This document shows, one piece after another, positions 40,520 through 46,922 of a DNA stretch of 46,922 nucleotides. The position numbers were made by a program, and so were the translations under genes. This DNA is from an uncultured Bacillota bacterium (lineage in GTDB: Bacteria; Bacillota_I; Bacilli_A; RFN20; CAG-826): contig CASFVT010000002.1 of the NCBI GenBank assembly GCA_949298195.1, positions 1 through 46,922 on the forward strand, written 5' to 3'. The notes below the pieces were generated by a model. That model worked only from the letters and a program-made list of their open reading frames with translations, was not told the DNA's origin and ran no database searches. The first letter of the stretch is position 1. Each line of letters opens with the position of its first letter.

Positions 40520-41920
40520 TCAATTTCCGGGAACCGGGGCTTCCGGTTCCTTTTTCCTTTCCTTGAGGAAGAGGAAGGTGCCGGGGACGGCGGCGAGGAG
40601 CATGAAGGCGAGGGCGACGAGGAACATGACCGCGGTTGGGGCGTAGACTTCCTCGAAGGTGGAACCGGAGACGTAGATCTCACCGGTCAAATTGAAGAAG
40701 AGCTGGCTCACGTTGCTCCCGATGATCATCGGGAGCATGACGGCAAAGACCATCCTGACCCCTTGGAAGAGACCGACTTCCCCTTTGGGGGTGAGATCGC
40801 GGACGATGGCCCCGAGGGAGGAGGTACCGATGAGGTAGCCGGACATGAGGAGGGTGGCCGAGACGATGACGAAGGCCGGCTCGACCGCGAAATATAGAAG
40901 TAACGACCCGAGGGCCCCGAGCCCGATGGCCGGGAAGATGAGATTGTGTTTCTTGATCTTCTCCATGTAGAAGCCGGTCAGGATGGCCGCGGCCGCGGCC
41001 AGGACCAGGATGATGGCAAAGGCGAGGTAGAACATCCCGATGTTGTCGCCCGAATAGCCGAGCCCGCCCAGTTCGACCGGGTTCTGGAAGTAGACCATGT
41101 AGTAGGGGAGGAAGCTGTCGACGGCCGCGTTGAAGGCCATGAAGGTGAGTAGGGCCAGGTAAAGCCGGCCGTTTTTCTTCACTACCGAGGGCCGGAAGCC
41201 ATGGACGAGGTTGGCCCAGTAGTTGCCTTCCTTCCGGGGTTCCAGGGAGGAATCGTCGATGAGGAAGAAGGAGACGACCCCGACGATGATGACGAGGATC
41301 CCGAAGACGAGGAAGAAAAGCTGCCAACCAGGGGCCGCTTTGGCGGCGTTTTCGGCGATGCTCAGATCTGGATCGATGTTCGCATTGGCATTGAAGGCCA
41401 TCTGGGCGAAGAGCATCGCGACGTTGGCCACTAAGGGCAGCACGGCGAGGATCGATTCGACCTTGCCCCGGTTGGAGGGGCTCGTCATGTCGGTGACGAG
41501 GGCGTTGAAGCAAGCGTCGTTCCCGGTGCTCCCGAAGAAGGTCATGACCGTGTCGAGCAAGGCCATCGAGATGCCGACCGCGAGGGAGGCGGAGGCAGCC
41601 CCGTAGAGGACTTCCATGTTCGAGTAGGAGGCGAGCCCGAAGGCCCCGACCGAGAGGCCCCAAAGGACATAGCCGCCGGCAATGAAGATCTTCCGCTTGC
41701 CGAGTCGATCGCTCAAGACCCCCATGAAGAAGGTCGTGAGGGTGGCCGCGACAGCCGAGATGGTCGTCATCCAGGTGATGTAGTTGCTATTCTGGGTTTG
41801 CGAATAGACCCAGAGGTTGATTTGGTTGTTCTCAATGGCCCAGGCGAATTGCCCGGCCAAACCGACGAGGACGATGACGAGCCATTTTTTCCAACCGAGC
41901 GTCCCTTTTCTTCCGTCCAT
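40520..41920 (-). CDS. Major facilitator / GPH-like transporter
   Basis: 466 residues with 12 membrane helices. The loop 2-3 motif GVLSDRLGKRKIF (residues about 60-72) is the MFS signature with basic residues, and the early ENNQINLWVYSQ segment and TDMTSPSNRGKVESI loop resemble sugar:cation (GPH/SLC45-like) symporters. Substrate not readable. Start ATG 41920 has AAGGAGG with 6-base spacing; longer frames lead back into the ABC permease gene. Third gene of the NatAB-like operon. Confidence 0.88.
   Translation of the reverse strand: MDGRKGTLGWKKWLVIVLVGLAGQFAWAIENNQINLWVYSQTQNSNYITWMTTISAVAATLTTFFMGVLSDRLGKRKIFIAGGYVLWGLSVGAFGLASYSNMEVLYGAASASLAVGISMALLDTVMTFFGSTGNDACFNALVTDMTSPSNRGKVESILAVLPLVANVAMLFAQMAFNANANIDPDLSIAENAAKAAPGWQLFFLVFGILVIIVGVVSFFLIDDSSLEPRKEGNYWANLVHGFRPSVVKKNGRLYLALLTFMAFNAAVDSFLPYYMVYFQNPVELGGLGYSGDNIGMFYLAFAIILVLAAAAAILTGFYMEKIKKHNLIFPAIGLGALGSLLLYFAVEPAFVIVSATLLMSGYLIGTSSLGAIVRDLTPKGEVGLFQGVRMVFAVMLPMIIGSNVSQLFFNLTGEIYVSGSTFEEVYAPTAVMFLVALAFMLLAAVPGTFLFLKERKKEPEAPVPGN
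40530..40555 (+). terminator. Terminator of the lipoprotein gene, inside the MFS coding end
   Basis: 8-bp stem GGAACCGG/CCGGTTCC with loop GGCTT and five T. It lies within the last codons of the convergent MFS gene. Confidence 0.88.
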
Positions 41921-41931
41921 GTCTTTCCTCC

Positions 41932-43107
41932 TTATCCGAACATCGCCTTCTCGCTCCGGAAGAGTCGGACGCTCAAGTAGAGGAAGAGGGCAGTGACGAG
42001 AAGCGATTCGACGATTGCTATTACCCAATATAGGAGGGAAACGGGGGTTGAGAAGACGCTTCCCATGCAGTAGATGACGTTGAGGAAGGGAATGAAGGCG
42101 TAGGGAAGGGAGGAGAGGTCGGCCAGCATCGGGACGATCGAAAGGATGATTAGGACGGCCGTCATCGGCCCGAGGTAGGAGGTTGCTTCCTTGACCGAGC
42201 GGGCGAAGGCGCTCACGAAGCTGGAAACGGCCACCAGCATGAGGAGGACGGCGATGACCGCGAAGAAAAGGGCGACGACCTCGCCGATGCCGAGGCTCAA
42301 CGACATCCCGCCGAGGCTAAAGGGGAGGGAGAAGACGAGCCCGAGGGCCGAGACGGTTCCCGAGAGGACGGCGAGAACCGAAAGGGAGGCGATTTTGCCA
42401 AGGGCCAATTCATAAGGCTTGATCGGGGTGATGAGCAAGGTGGCAATCGTTCCTCGTTCCTTCTCCCCGGCAATCGATTCGGGGCAGATGGATAGACACG
42501 ATGAGAATAGGAGGGTCATCACCACCATCGGGAAGATGAAGGAGAGGAGGGAGGACATCGTGAACGACTCGCCCCCGACGTTCGGATGGGAGTTGGCGGC
42601 ATTGACCGTGAAGGAGTCATAGACGGAGGTAAGGGCAATGAGGCTCTGGTAGGCGGACTCGCTCTCGGCCACCGAGGCATCGTAGTAGATGTCGATGTTC
42701 GGGCGGGTCGGGGAGGCATGGGCGGTCTCCAATACCGCCTCGAAATCGGTTGAGAAGCGGACGACGATGTCGAGTTCCCCTTCCTTGAGGTCGGTTAGGC
42801 AGTCCTCGATGTCCGAGGAGGCATAGACGACGTAGGTGGTTTCCGCTTCGTGGCCGGTCGAGGAGAGGTATTCATCGAAGGCGCGGAGAAGGGAAGGCCT
42901 TCCCTCGCCCCCGAAATCCTCGCTATAGGCGATGCGGTAGGAATAGTGGGGGTCGACGCTTGGCATGGCAAGGTCGTCGAGGAAGGTCCCGAGGAGCATG
43001 TAGAGGGCGAAGATGAGGATGCCCGGGAGGAAGAGGGCAGAGAGCATCCTTGGGTCGGTGAAGTAGCGGCGGAATTCCTTCTTGACGATCGTCCAGGCGT
43101 TTTTCAT
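41932..43107 (-). CDS. ABC-2 type permease, NatB-like
   Basis: 391 residues: first helix at about 20-42 (MLSALFLPGILIFALYMLLG), an extracellular domain of about 150 residues, then five helices with the ABC-2 signature CPESIAGEKERGTIATLLITPI (written as residues about 210-231). This is the NatB/CcmB-like layout of sodium or drug efflux systems. ATG overlaps the ATPase TGA (ATGA). The following MFS gene uses a ribosome site that begins at this gene's TAA. Confidence 0.9.
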   Translation of the reverse strand: MKNAWTIVKKEFRRYFTDPRMLSALFLPGILIFALYMLLGTFLDDLAMPSVDPHYSYRIAYSEDFGGEGRPSLLRAFDEYLSSTGHEAETTYVVYASSDIEDCLTDLKEGELDIVVRFSTDFEAVLETAHASPTRPNIDIYYDASVAESESAYQSLIALTSVYDSFTVNAANSHPNVGGESFTMSSLLSFIFPMVVMTLLFSSCLSICPESIAGEKERGTIATLLITPIKPYELALGKIASLSVLAVLSGTVSALGLVFSLPFSLGGMSLSLGIGEVVALFFAVIAVLLMLVAVSSFVSAFARSVKEATSYLGPMTAVLIILSIVPMLADLSSLPYAFIPFLNVIYCMGSVFSTPVSLLYWVIAIVESLLVTALFLYLSVRLFRSEKAMFG

Positions 43108-43874
43108 CTTTCCTCCTCCTTGTAAAGGGAGAAGAAGGCATCCTCTACCGAGCCGAAACGTTGGCGGAGGCTTTCCATGCCGTCCTCGAGAACCAACTTC
43201 CCGTCGATGAGGAAGCCGACAGTGTCAGCCAATTTCTCGACGAGGGAGAAAATGTGGGTGGAGATGACGATGGCCCGCCCGTTGTCCCTTTCCTTGATGA
43301 GGAAATCCTCGACCTCCCGACTGGCCACGATGTCGAGCCCGTTGGTCGGCTCGTCATAAACGATGAGGTCGGGATCGGCGACGAGGGACATGACCAGTGA
43401 GCATTTCTGCTTCATCCCGGTCGAAAGGTCCTTGATCTTGCTCTCCGCGAAGCCCTCGATTCCGAAACGGCGGAAGAGCTCGTCTCTTCTTTTGAGCATT
43501 TCCTCCTTCGTTAGCCCATAGAGCTCCGATAGGAAAAGGAAAGTGTAATTGGGGGTGAAGAAAGGGTCGAGTTTGAGCTCGGAAGTAAGGAAACCGATAC
43601 GGGAACGGAGGGAATCAGTCTTTTTGGTCAGGGTTTTGCCGTCGATTTCGATTTTTCCTTCCGTCGGTTCGATCAGCGAGGAAATCATTCGGAGGCAAGT
43701 CGTCTTCCCGGCCCCGTTCGGCCCGAGGAGAGCGTAGATTTCCCCGCGGTGGACGGAAAAGGAAACATCATCGACCGCGGTCAGGAAATTTGCCGAGATT
43801 CCCCTGTTCGCGGCTTGTTTCCTGGAAAGGGGGAAGCGCTTGACGAGGTGGGAAGCGGTCAGGAAGGCATCCAT
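43104..43874 (-). CDS. ABC transporter ATPase, NatA-like
   Basis: 256 residues. Walker A GPNGAGKTT (about 51-59), Q-loop in RIGFLTSELKL, signature LSTGMKQK, Walker B DLIVYDEPTNGLD and switch His in ISTHIFS are intact. It energises the permease encoded next; NatA-type systems expel Na+ or toxic compounds. Start ATG 43874 has TATACT ending 6 bases upstream and no ribosome site. First gene of the NatA-NatB-MFS operon. Confidence 0.92.
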   Translation of the reverse strand: MDAFLTASHLVKRFPLSRKQAANRGISANFLTAVDDVSFSVHRGEIYALLGPNGAGKTTCLRMISSLIEPTEGKIEIDGKTLTKKTDSLRSRIGFLTSELKLDPFFTPNYTFLFLSELYGLTKEEMLKRRDELFRRFGIEGFAESKIKDLSTGMKQKCSLVMSLVADPDLIVYDEPTNGLDIVASREVEDFLIKERDNGRAIVISTHIFSLVEKLADTVGFLIDGKLVLEDGMESLRQRFGSVEDAFFSLYKEEER

Positions 43875-43886
43875 CGCCTAAGTATA
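43875..43886 (-). promoter_or_regulatory. -10 element, leaderless start of NatA-like operon
   Basis: Minus-strand TATACT (43886-43881), 6 bases TAGGCG, ATG 43874. Confidence 0.6.
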
Positions 43887-43908
43887 CCCGAATGGGGCGA
43901 GGCGAAGA

Positions 43909-44550
43909 CTAGAAAAGGAAGGAAAAGTCGTTGAGGCTCCGGAGGGTTTTGTGGATGAAGGGGGAGATATCGTTGTCGGGCGTGGTCAAATCGGGAACGA
44001 AATAGACCTCGAGCCCGGCCCGGTGGGCGGCGATTGCCCCGTTCGGGGCATCCTCGACCGCGAAAGCCTGCCCGGCTTCGACCCCGGCCTTGGAAAGGGC
44101 GAGGAGATAGCAATCCGGATAGGGCTTTCCATGGAGGCACTCCTTCGCGCTGATGACCCCGTGTAGATAGGGGAGGAAATCGAATTTGGCCAGTATTTCT
44201 CTGCATTTTTGTAGAGGAGTGGCCGTCACGACGAAGTTGGCGATTCCCCTGCTCTTGAGGTGGGCAAGGGCCTTGAGGGCCCCCGGCTTGGCTTCATAGG
44301 GATGTTCGAGGAGATATTCCTCCATCAGGCGGTCACGCGTCTTTCTAATGGCCTCGACATCGATTGCGGCGCCGTAGGCTTCATGGAATAGGAGGTCGGC
44401 AGCCGCCCGATCGAGGCTCCGTAGGCGGAGGGTATCAAGGTAGAAAGGGTCGAAGCCGGCTTCTTCGATGGCTTCCTTCCAGAAGCGTTGGTAGATCCGC
44501 TCGCTATCGATGAGGGTTCCGTCCAAGTCGAAGAAGGCCGCCTTTTTCAT
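43909..44550 (-). CDS. HAD-family hydrolase, beta-phosphoglucomutase-like
   Basis: 213 residues, HAD subfamily IA variant 3. Motif I DLDGTLIDSE (Asp8, Asp10), motif II VVTATP (Thr), motif III Lys in HGKPYPDC, and motif IV VEDAPNGAIAAHRAG. The helical cap (about 16-85) fits phosphoglucomutase/phosphatase relatives acting on small sugar phosphates. ATG 44550 is preferred: CATAAT ends 7 bases upstream, whereas ATG 44559 overlaps the -10 element. Divergent from the PF06541 gene. Confidence 0.88.
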   Translation of the reverse strand: MKKAAFFDLDGTLIDSERIYQRFWKEAIEEAGFDPFYLDTLRLRSLDRAAADLLFHEAYGAAIDVEAIRKTRDRLMEEYLLEHPYEAKPGALKALAHLKSRGIANFVVTATPLQKCREILAKFDFLPYLHGVISAKECLHGKPYPDCYLLALSKAGVEAGQAFAVEDAPNGAIAAHRAGLEVYFVPDLTTPDNDISPFIHKTLRSLNDFSFLF

Positions 44551-44563
44551 CCCTGACATTATG
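44551..44563 (-). promoter_or_regulatory. -10 element, leaderless start of HAD hydrolase gene
   Basis: Minus-strand CATAAT (44563-44558), 7 bases, ATG 44550. Confidence 0.5.
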
Positions 44564-44595
44564 CCATGCCCTCCTCGCAAAGCTCTGATGGATGC

Positions 44596-44606
44596 TAAAA
44601 TGACAC
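44596..44606 (+). promoter_or_regulatory. -10 element, leaderless GTG start
   Basis: TAAAAT (44596-44601), 5 bases, GTG 44607. Confidence 0.5.
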
Positions 44607-45383
44607 GTGAGCATCTTCATTGCCCTTCTCGCCTATTTCTTCCTTGGGGGGTTATTCGGCTTCGTCCTCGAACTTTTCTTCCGCCGCTTCGTTTCCCAGA
44701 AGCGGTGGGTCAAGCCAGGTTTCCTCGTCGGGCCCTTCATTCCCCTCTACGGTTTCGGTTTCGCCCTTCTTTACGCCTTCGATGCCTTCATTCCCTGGAA
44801 GACCCTATTTGAAGCCGAGTGGGGCGGCATCGTCCTCGAGATTTTCGTCCTTGGGGCCCTTCTCACCCTCATCGAGTTGATTGCCGGCCTCATCTTCGTC
44901 AAGGGAATGAAGGTCCGCCTCTGGGACTATGGGAAGCAGTGGGGGAACTTCATGGGCCTCATCTGCCCCCTCTTCTCCTTCTTCTGGCTCCTCGGGGCCG
45001 CTTTCTACGTCCTCGTATTGGCCAACCCCTTCGAGGCATTCGGGGTCTACCTCATGGACAATTGGATGTATCTCTCCTTCCCCCTCGGAGTGGGACTTGG
45101 CATCTTCCTCATCGACTCCGCCTATAGCATGGGCATTCTCCGCCGGCTCCGGGCCGCCATCGACGACAAGAAATTCGTGGCCAGTTGGGAAAAGGCCAAG
45201 CTCGTCCTCCGCGATTACTATGCCAAGCTGAAGGTAAAGCAGTCCTTCCTCCTCCCTTTCTTCAACAAGGAGGACCGTTTCTTCGAGGCCATCCGCGAGC
45301 ACATGGCTAGCCTCAAGGCCAAGGGCGAAAGCCTCCTTCAAAAGGCCGAGGAACGCCTTGGCGGGAAAGGAGACGCGGAATGA
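44607..45383 (+). CDS. PF06541-family (putative ABC type IV permease) membrane protein
   Basis: 258 residues, about five membrane helices in the first 180 residues and a basic, helical cytoplasmic tail. Typical family marks: GGLFGFVLELFFRRF near the start, VGPFIPLYGFG, and RLWDYGKQWGNFMGLICPLFSFFW (residues about 101-124) with the conserved WDY and GN motifs. The family is labelled putative ABC transporter, but evidence for transport is thin; in Bacillota these proteins are often small membrane proteins of unknown role. The last bases overlap the YhhN gene (ATGA). Confidence 0.82.
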   Translation: MSIFIALLAYFFLGGLFGFVLELFFRRFVSQKRWVKPGFLVGPFIPLYGFGFALLYAFDAFIPWKTLFEAEWGGIVLEIFVLGALLTLIELIAGLIFVKGMKVRLWDYGKQWGNFMGLICPLFSFFWLLGAAFYVLVLANPFEAFGVYLMDNWMYLSFPLGVGLGIFLIDSAYSMGILRRLRAAIDDKKFVASWEKAKLVLRDYYAKLKVKQSFLLPFFNKEDRFFEAIREHMASLKAKGESLLQKAEERLGGKGDAE

Positions 45384-46072
45384 CGATCATCGCCCTCCTC
45401 CTCATGCCGTTCTTTTTCACCTCGACCATCCATCTCGTTTTCGTCTACAAGGAGGATGAGAGGGGAAGGCGGATCACCAAGGTCTTCCCGGTCCTCACCC
45501 TCTTCCTCCTTACCGTCTACTATTTTTCCCAAATGACCTATTCCAGCCGTTTTTTCCTGACGGGGCTGGCTTTCTTCTTCTCCCTTATCGGGGACGTCCT
45601 CTTCCTCTACAAGAAAAAAGGGTTGCCCTATCTAATCACCGGCACCCTCTCCTTCTTCCTCGCCCACGTCTTCTTCCTCATGGCCAGCGGTTTCTTGACC
45701 CCGTATTGGCTGAGCCGCCACCCCTACACGGCCCTCTATTTCCCGATCGTCATCCTCATCGCGTTTTATCCGATCCTCCGCCTCGTCAAGGGGCGGGTGG
45801 GCCTCGCCCTCCTCGGTTCCGTCTACACGGCGACGGTGACCGCCCTGGCCTTTTCCTTCATCGTCCAGCTGATCGCTGGGGAGTCTTTCTATCTCTTCAA
45901 CCTGGTCGGGCTCATCTCGGCCCTCGCCTTCATCCTGAGCGATCTCCTCAACGCCCTCACCCTCTTCAAGAAGGACGTCAAGCGACGGGACTTCTACATC
46001 ATGCTCCCCTATCTCATCGCCCAAGTCGGGCTTTTCTTCGCCCTTGTCTACATGTCCTCCATGGTGTTTTGA
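45380..46072 (+). CDS. YhhN/TMEM86-family membrane protein (lysoplasmalogenase-like)
   Basis: 230 residues, about eight membrane helices. YhhN-family landmarks: SLIGDVLFLY with Asp, TLSFFLAHVFFLM with His, and ISALAFILSDLLNALTLF with Asp. Animal TMEM86 proteins cleave the vinyl ether bond of lysoplasmalogens; bacterial members are little studied, but plasmalogens occur in anaerobic Bacillota. Start ATG 45380 overlaps the TGA of the PF06541 gene. Ends 4 bases from the convergent rdgB stop with no terminator between them. Confidence 0.82.
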   Translation: MTIIALLLMPFFFTSTIHLVFVYKEDERGRRITKVFPVLTLFLLTVYYFSQMTYSSRFFLTGLAFFFSLIGDVLFLYKKKGLPYLITGTLSFFLAHVFFLMASGFLTPYWLSRHPYTALYFPIVILIAFYPILRLVKGRVGLALLGSVYTATVTALAFSFIVQLIAGESFYLFNLVGLISALAFILSDLLNALTLFKKDVKRRDFYIMLPYLIAQVGLFFALVYMSSMVF

Positions 46073-46075
46073 CCA

Positions 46076-46651
46076 TCAAATCGCGAGGTAAGTGGCCAAT
46101 TTGAGGAGGGCCCGCCCACGGTGGCTGTAATGGCTTTTCTCCTCTTCGGAAAGGAGCCCGAAGTTTTTTCCCTCGCTGGAGGAAAAGATCGGGTCGAAGC
46201 CGAAGCCGTGCTCGCCATGAGGCTCACGAAGGATTTTTCCCTCGCAAACGCCCTCGAAAAAGAGGGGTTTTTCCTTCTTGCCCTCCAAGAGGCAGATCGT
46301 GCAGACGAAGCGTGCCCGGTCGTCTTCCTCGGTCAGTTCGATGAGTTTTTCAAAGGCCGCTGGGCAGCCCCCGAGGGAGGCGGCGAAGCGGGCCGAGTAA
46401 AGCCCCGGCCCCCCGCCGAGGGCCTTTACTTCGAGTCCCGAGTCGTCGCTGAAGACGGGGAAGGGGAGGTAGGCGAAGGCCCGGGCCTTCTTCTCGGCGT
46501 TCTCCTCGTAGTTCTTCCCGTCCTCGACGACTTCGCTTTCGAGTCCGAGGTCGTCGAGTCCGTAGACGAGGTAGCCTAGGGGCGAAAGGAAATTCCTGGC
46601 TTCGAGCAGTTTCCCCCGGTTATGGGTAGCAAAGAGGATCTCTCGGTTCAT
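46076..46651 (-). CDS. rdgB: dITP/XTP pyrophosphatase (RdgB/HAM1)
   Basis: 191 residues, the normal size. Hydrolyses non-canonical purine nucleotides (dITP, dXTP) to monophosphates, preventing their entry into DNA. Motifs: ATHNRGKLLEAR at the N-terminus, DDSGLEVKALGGGPGLYSAR (active site acid pair and loop), GFGFDPIF, and SHYSHRGRAL at the C-terminus. ATG 46651 is supported by TATAAT ending 6 bases upstream; the longer frame to 46699 passes through it. Confidence 0.95.
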   Translation of the reverse strand: MNREILFATHNRGKLLEARNFLSPLGYLVYGLDDLGLESEVVEDGKNYEENAEKKARAFAYLPFPVFSDDSGLEVKALGGGPGLYSARFAASLGGCPAAFEKLIELTEEDDRARFVCTICLLEGKKEKPLFFEGVCEGKILREPHGEHGFGFDPIFSSSEGKNFGLLSEEEKSHYSHRGRALLKLATYLAI

Positions 46652-46663
46652 GCCGACATTATA
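46652..46663 (-). promoter_or_regulatory. -10 element, leaderless start of rdgB
   Basis: Minus-strand TATAAT (46663-46658), 6 bases GTCGGC, ATG 46651. Confidence 0.65.
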
Positions 46664-46745
46664 ATTCAGAGGCAAGTTCCACGATGCCCATCGAGCCATC
46701 TTTGCCCCGGCGGCCTTCCAAAGCGCCGCCCGCCATGTAGAATTG

Positions 46746-46767
46746 AAAACCCAGCCAGGAGGCTGGG
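46746..46767 (-). terminator. Terminator of tRNA-Asp/tRNA-Gly unit
   Basis: Minus-strand CCCAGCC-TCCT-GGCTGGG (46767-46750) followed by TTTTC, 9 bases after the tRNA-Gly 3' end. Confidence 0.88.
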
Positions 46768-46775
46768 CCGTTTTC

Positions 46776-46849
46776 TGGAGCAGGCGACGGGAATCGAACC
46801 CGCGTACTCAGCTTGGAAGGCTGATATTCTGCCATTGAACTACGCCTGC
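46776..46849 (-). tRNA. tRNA-Gly(TCC)
   Basis: 74 bases including encoded CCA. Acceptor GCAGGCG pairs with CGCCTGC, discriminator T. Anticodon arm CAGC-CTTCCAA-GCTG gives TCC for GGA/GGG codons. T-loop GGTTCGATTCC. Confidence 0.96.
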
Positions 46850-46851
46850 GC

Positions 46852-46922
46852 TGGCGGATCATACGGGATTCGAACCCGTGGTCTCCTCCGTGACAGGGAG
46901 GCATGTTAGGCCGCTACACCAA
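46852..46922 (-). tRNA. tRNA-Asp(GTC), 5' end beyond the window
   Basis: Encoded CCA, discriminator G, T arm ACGGGTTCGAATCCCGT, anticodon arm CCTCC-CTGTCAC-GGAGG giving GTC. The acceptor 5' strand is cut off by the window end. In tandem with tRNA-Gly, same direction. Confidence 0.93.

Noticed and set aside
1-46922. Mycoplasma-type code (UGA as Trp)
   Set aside because: Many well-recognised genes end in UGA at the family-expected C-terminus and Trp is encoded by UGG throughout.
1-46922. CRISPR array, insertion sequence or prophage
   Set aside because: No regularly spaced repeat, transposase or phage gene was recognised anywhere in the window.

Overview
The window looks like a chromosomal segment of a GC-rich, low-complexity-envelope member of the Bacillota (most likely an uncultured gut relative of Erysipelotrichia/Bacilli). 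The reasons are AGGAGG-type ribosome sites inside operons, a T. thermophilus-like short ProRS with a C-terminal zinc site, Feo genes with a FeoB-associated small protein, a lipobox lipoprotein, PF06541 and YhhN membrane proteins, an anaerobe-type FucO, and no outer-membrane genes. Codon third positions are strongly C/G. UGA is a stop, not Trp, so this is not the Mycoplasma code. This placement is inference; no 16S or ribosomal protein gene is present. I see no insertion sequence, prophage or CRISPR array.

Layout. 1-1701: the 3' end of fucO, a small two-helix membrane protein, and a convergent multi-helix membrane protein. 1861-1951: tRNA-Ser(CGA). 2043-5250: a degenerate GGDEF-EAL protein followed by proS. 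5340-13264: a 1,907-residue DUF4011-type SF1 helicase plus a GH31 glucosidase. 13261-13935: a small unknown gene and tRNA-Ser(GCT). 13981-14549: an AT-richer gene-free stretch. 14550-18445: two large exported proteins of unknown function. 18498-23997: HAD phosphatase, DUF2130 nuclease-like protein, DUF3137-like membrane protein, purine permease and exonuclease III. 23998-27459: DtxR-type regulator divergent from feoA-feoA-feoB-feoB-associated gene, with two visible operator palindromes. 27630-32831: methyltransferase, Nudix hydrolase, an acyl-CoA synthetase/membrane acyltransferase pair, and a PAP2-like protein. 32912-38194: a tightly overlapping four-gene operon (zinc-ribbon/Sel1 protein, two halves of an ABC exporter, a Vsr-like nuclease). 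38203-40509: small membrane protein and a lipoprotein. 40520-43874: NatAB-like ABC system with an MFS transporter. 43909-46651: HAD hydrolase, PF06541 protein, YhhN protein, RdgB. 46776-46922: tRNA-Gly and tRNA-Asp.

How it works together. The iron block is the clearest circuit: a small DtxR-family repressor is transcribed away from the ferrous-iron importer, and a perfect GGTTAGC-N4-GCTAACC palindrome sits on the feo start site. The DtxR transcript continues into an AP endonuclease and a purine permease. The other multi-gene units are envelope or export modules.

The most striking signal is at transcription starts. In 16 of about 22 first-in-operon genes a TATAAT-like -10 element ends only 5-9 bases (usually 6) before the start codon, so the mRNA should begin at or within a few bases of AUG/GUG (leaderless). 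Genes inside operons mostly carry Shine-Dalgarno sites. Several proteins also look like pseudo-enzymes: the GGDEF-EAL protein, the end domains of the helicase, the PAP2 protein and one ABC ATP site.
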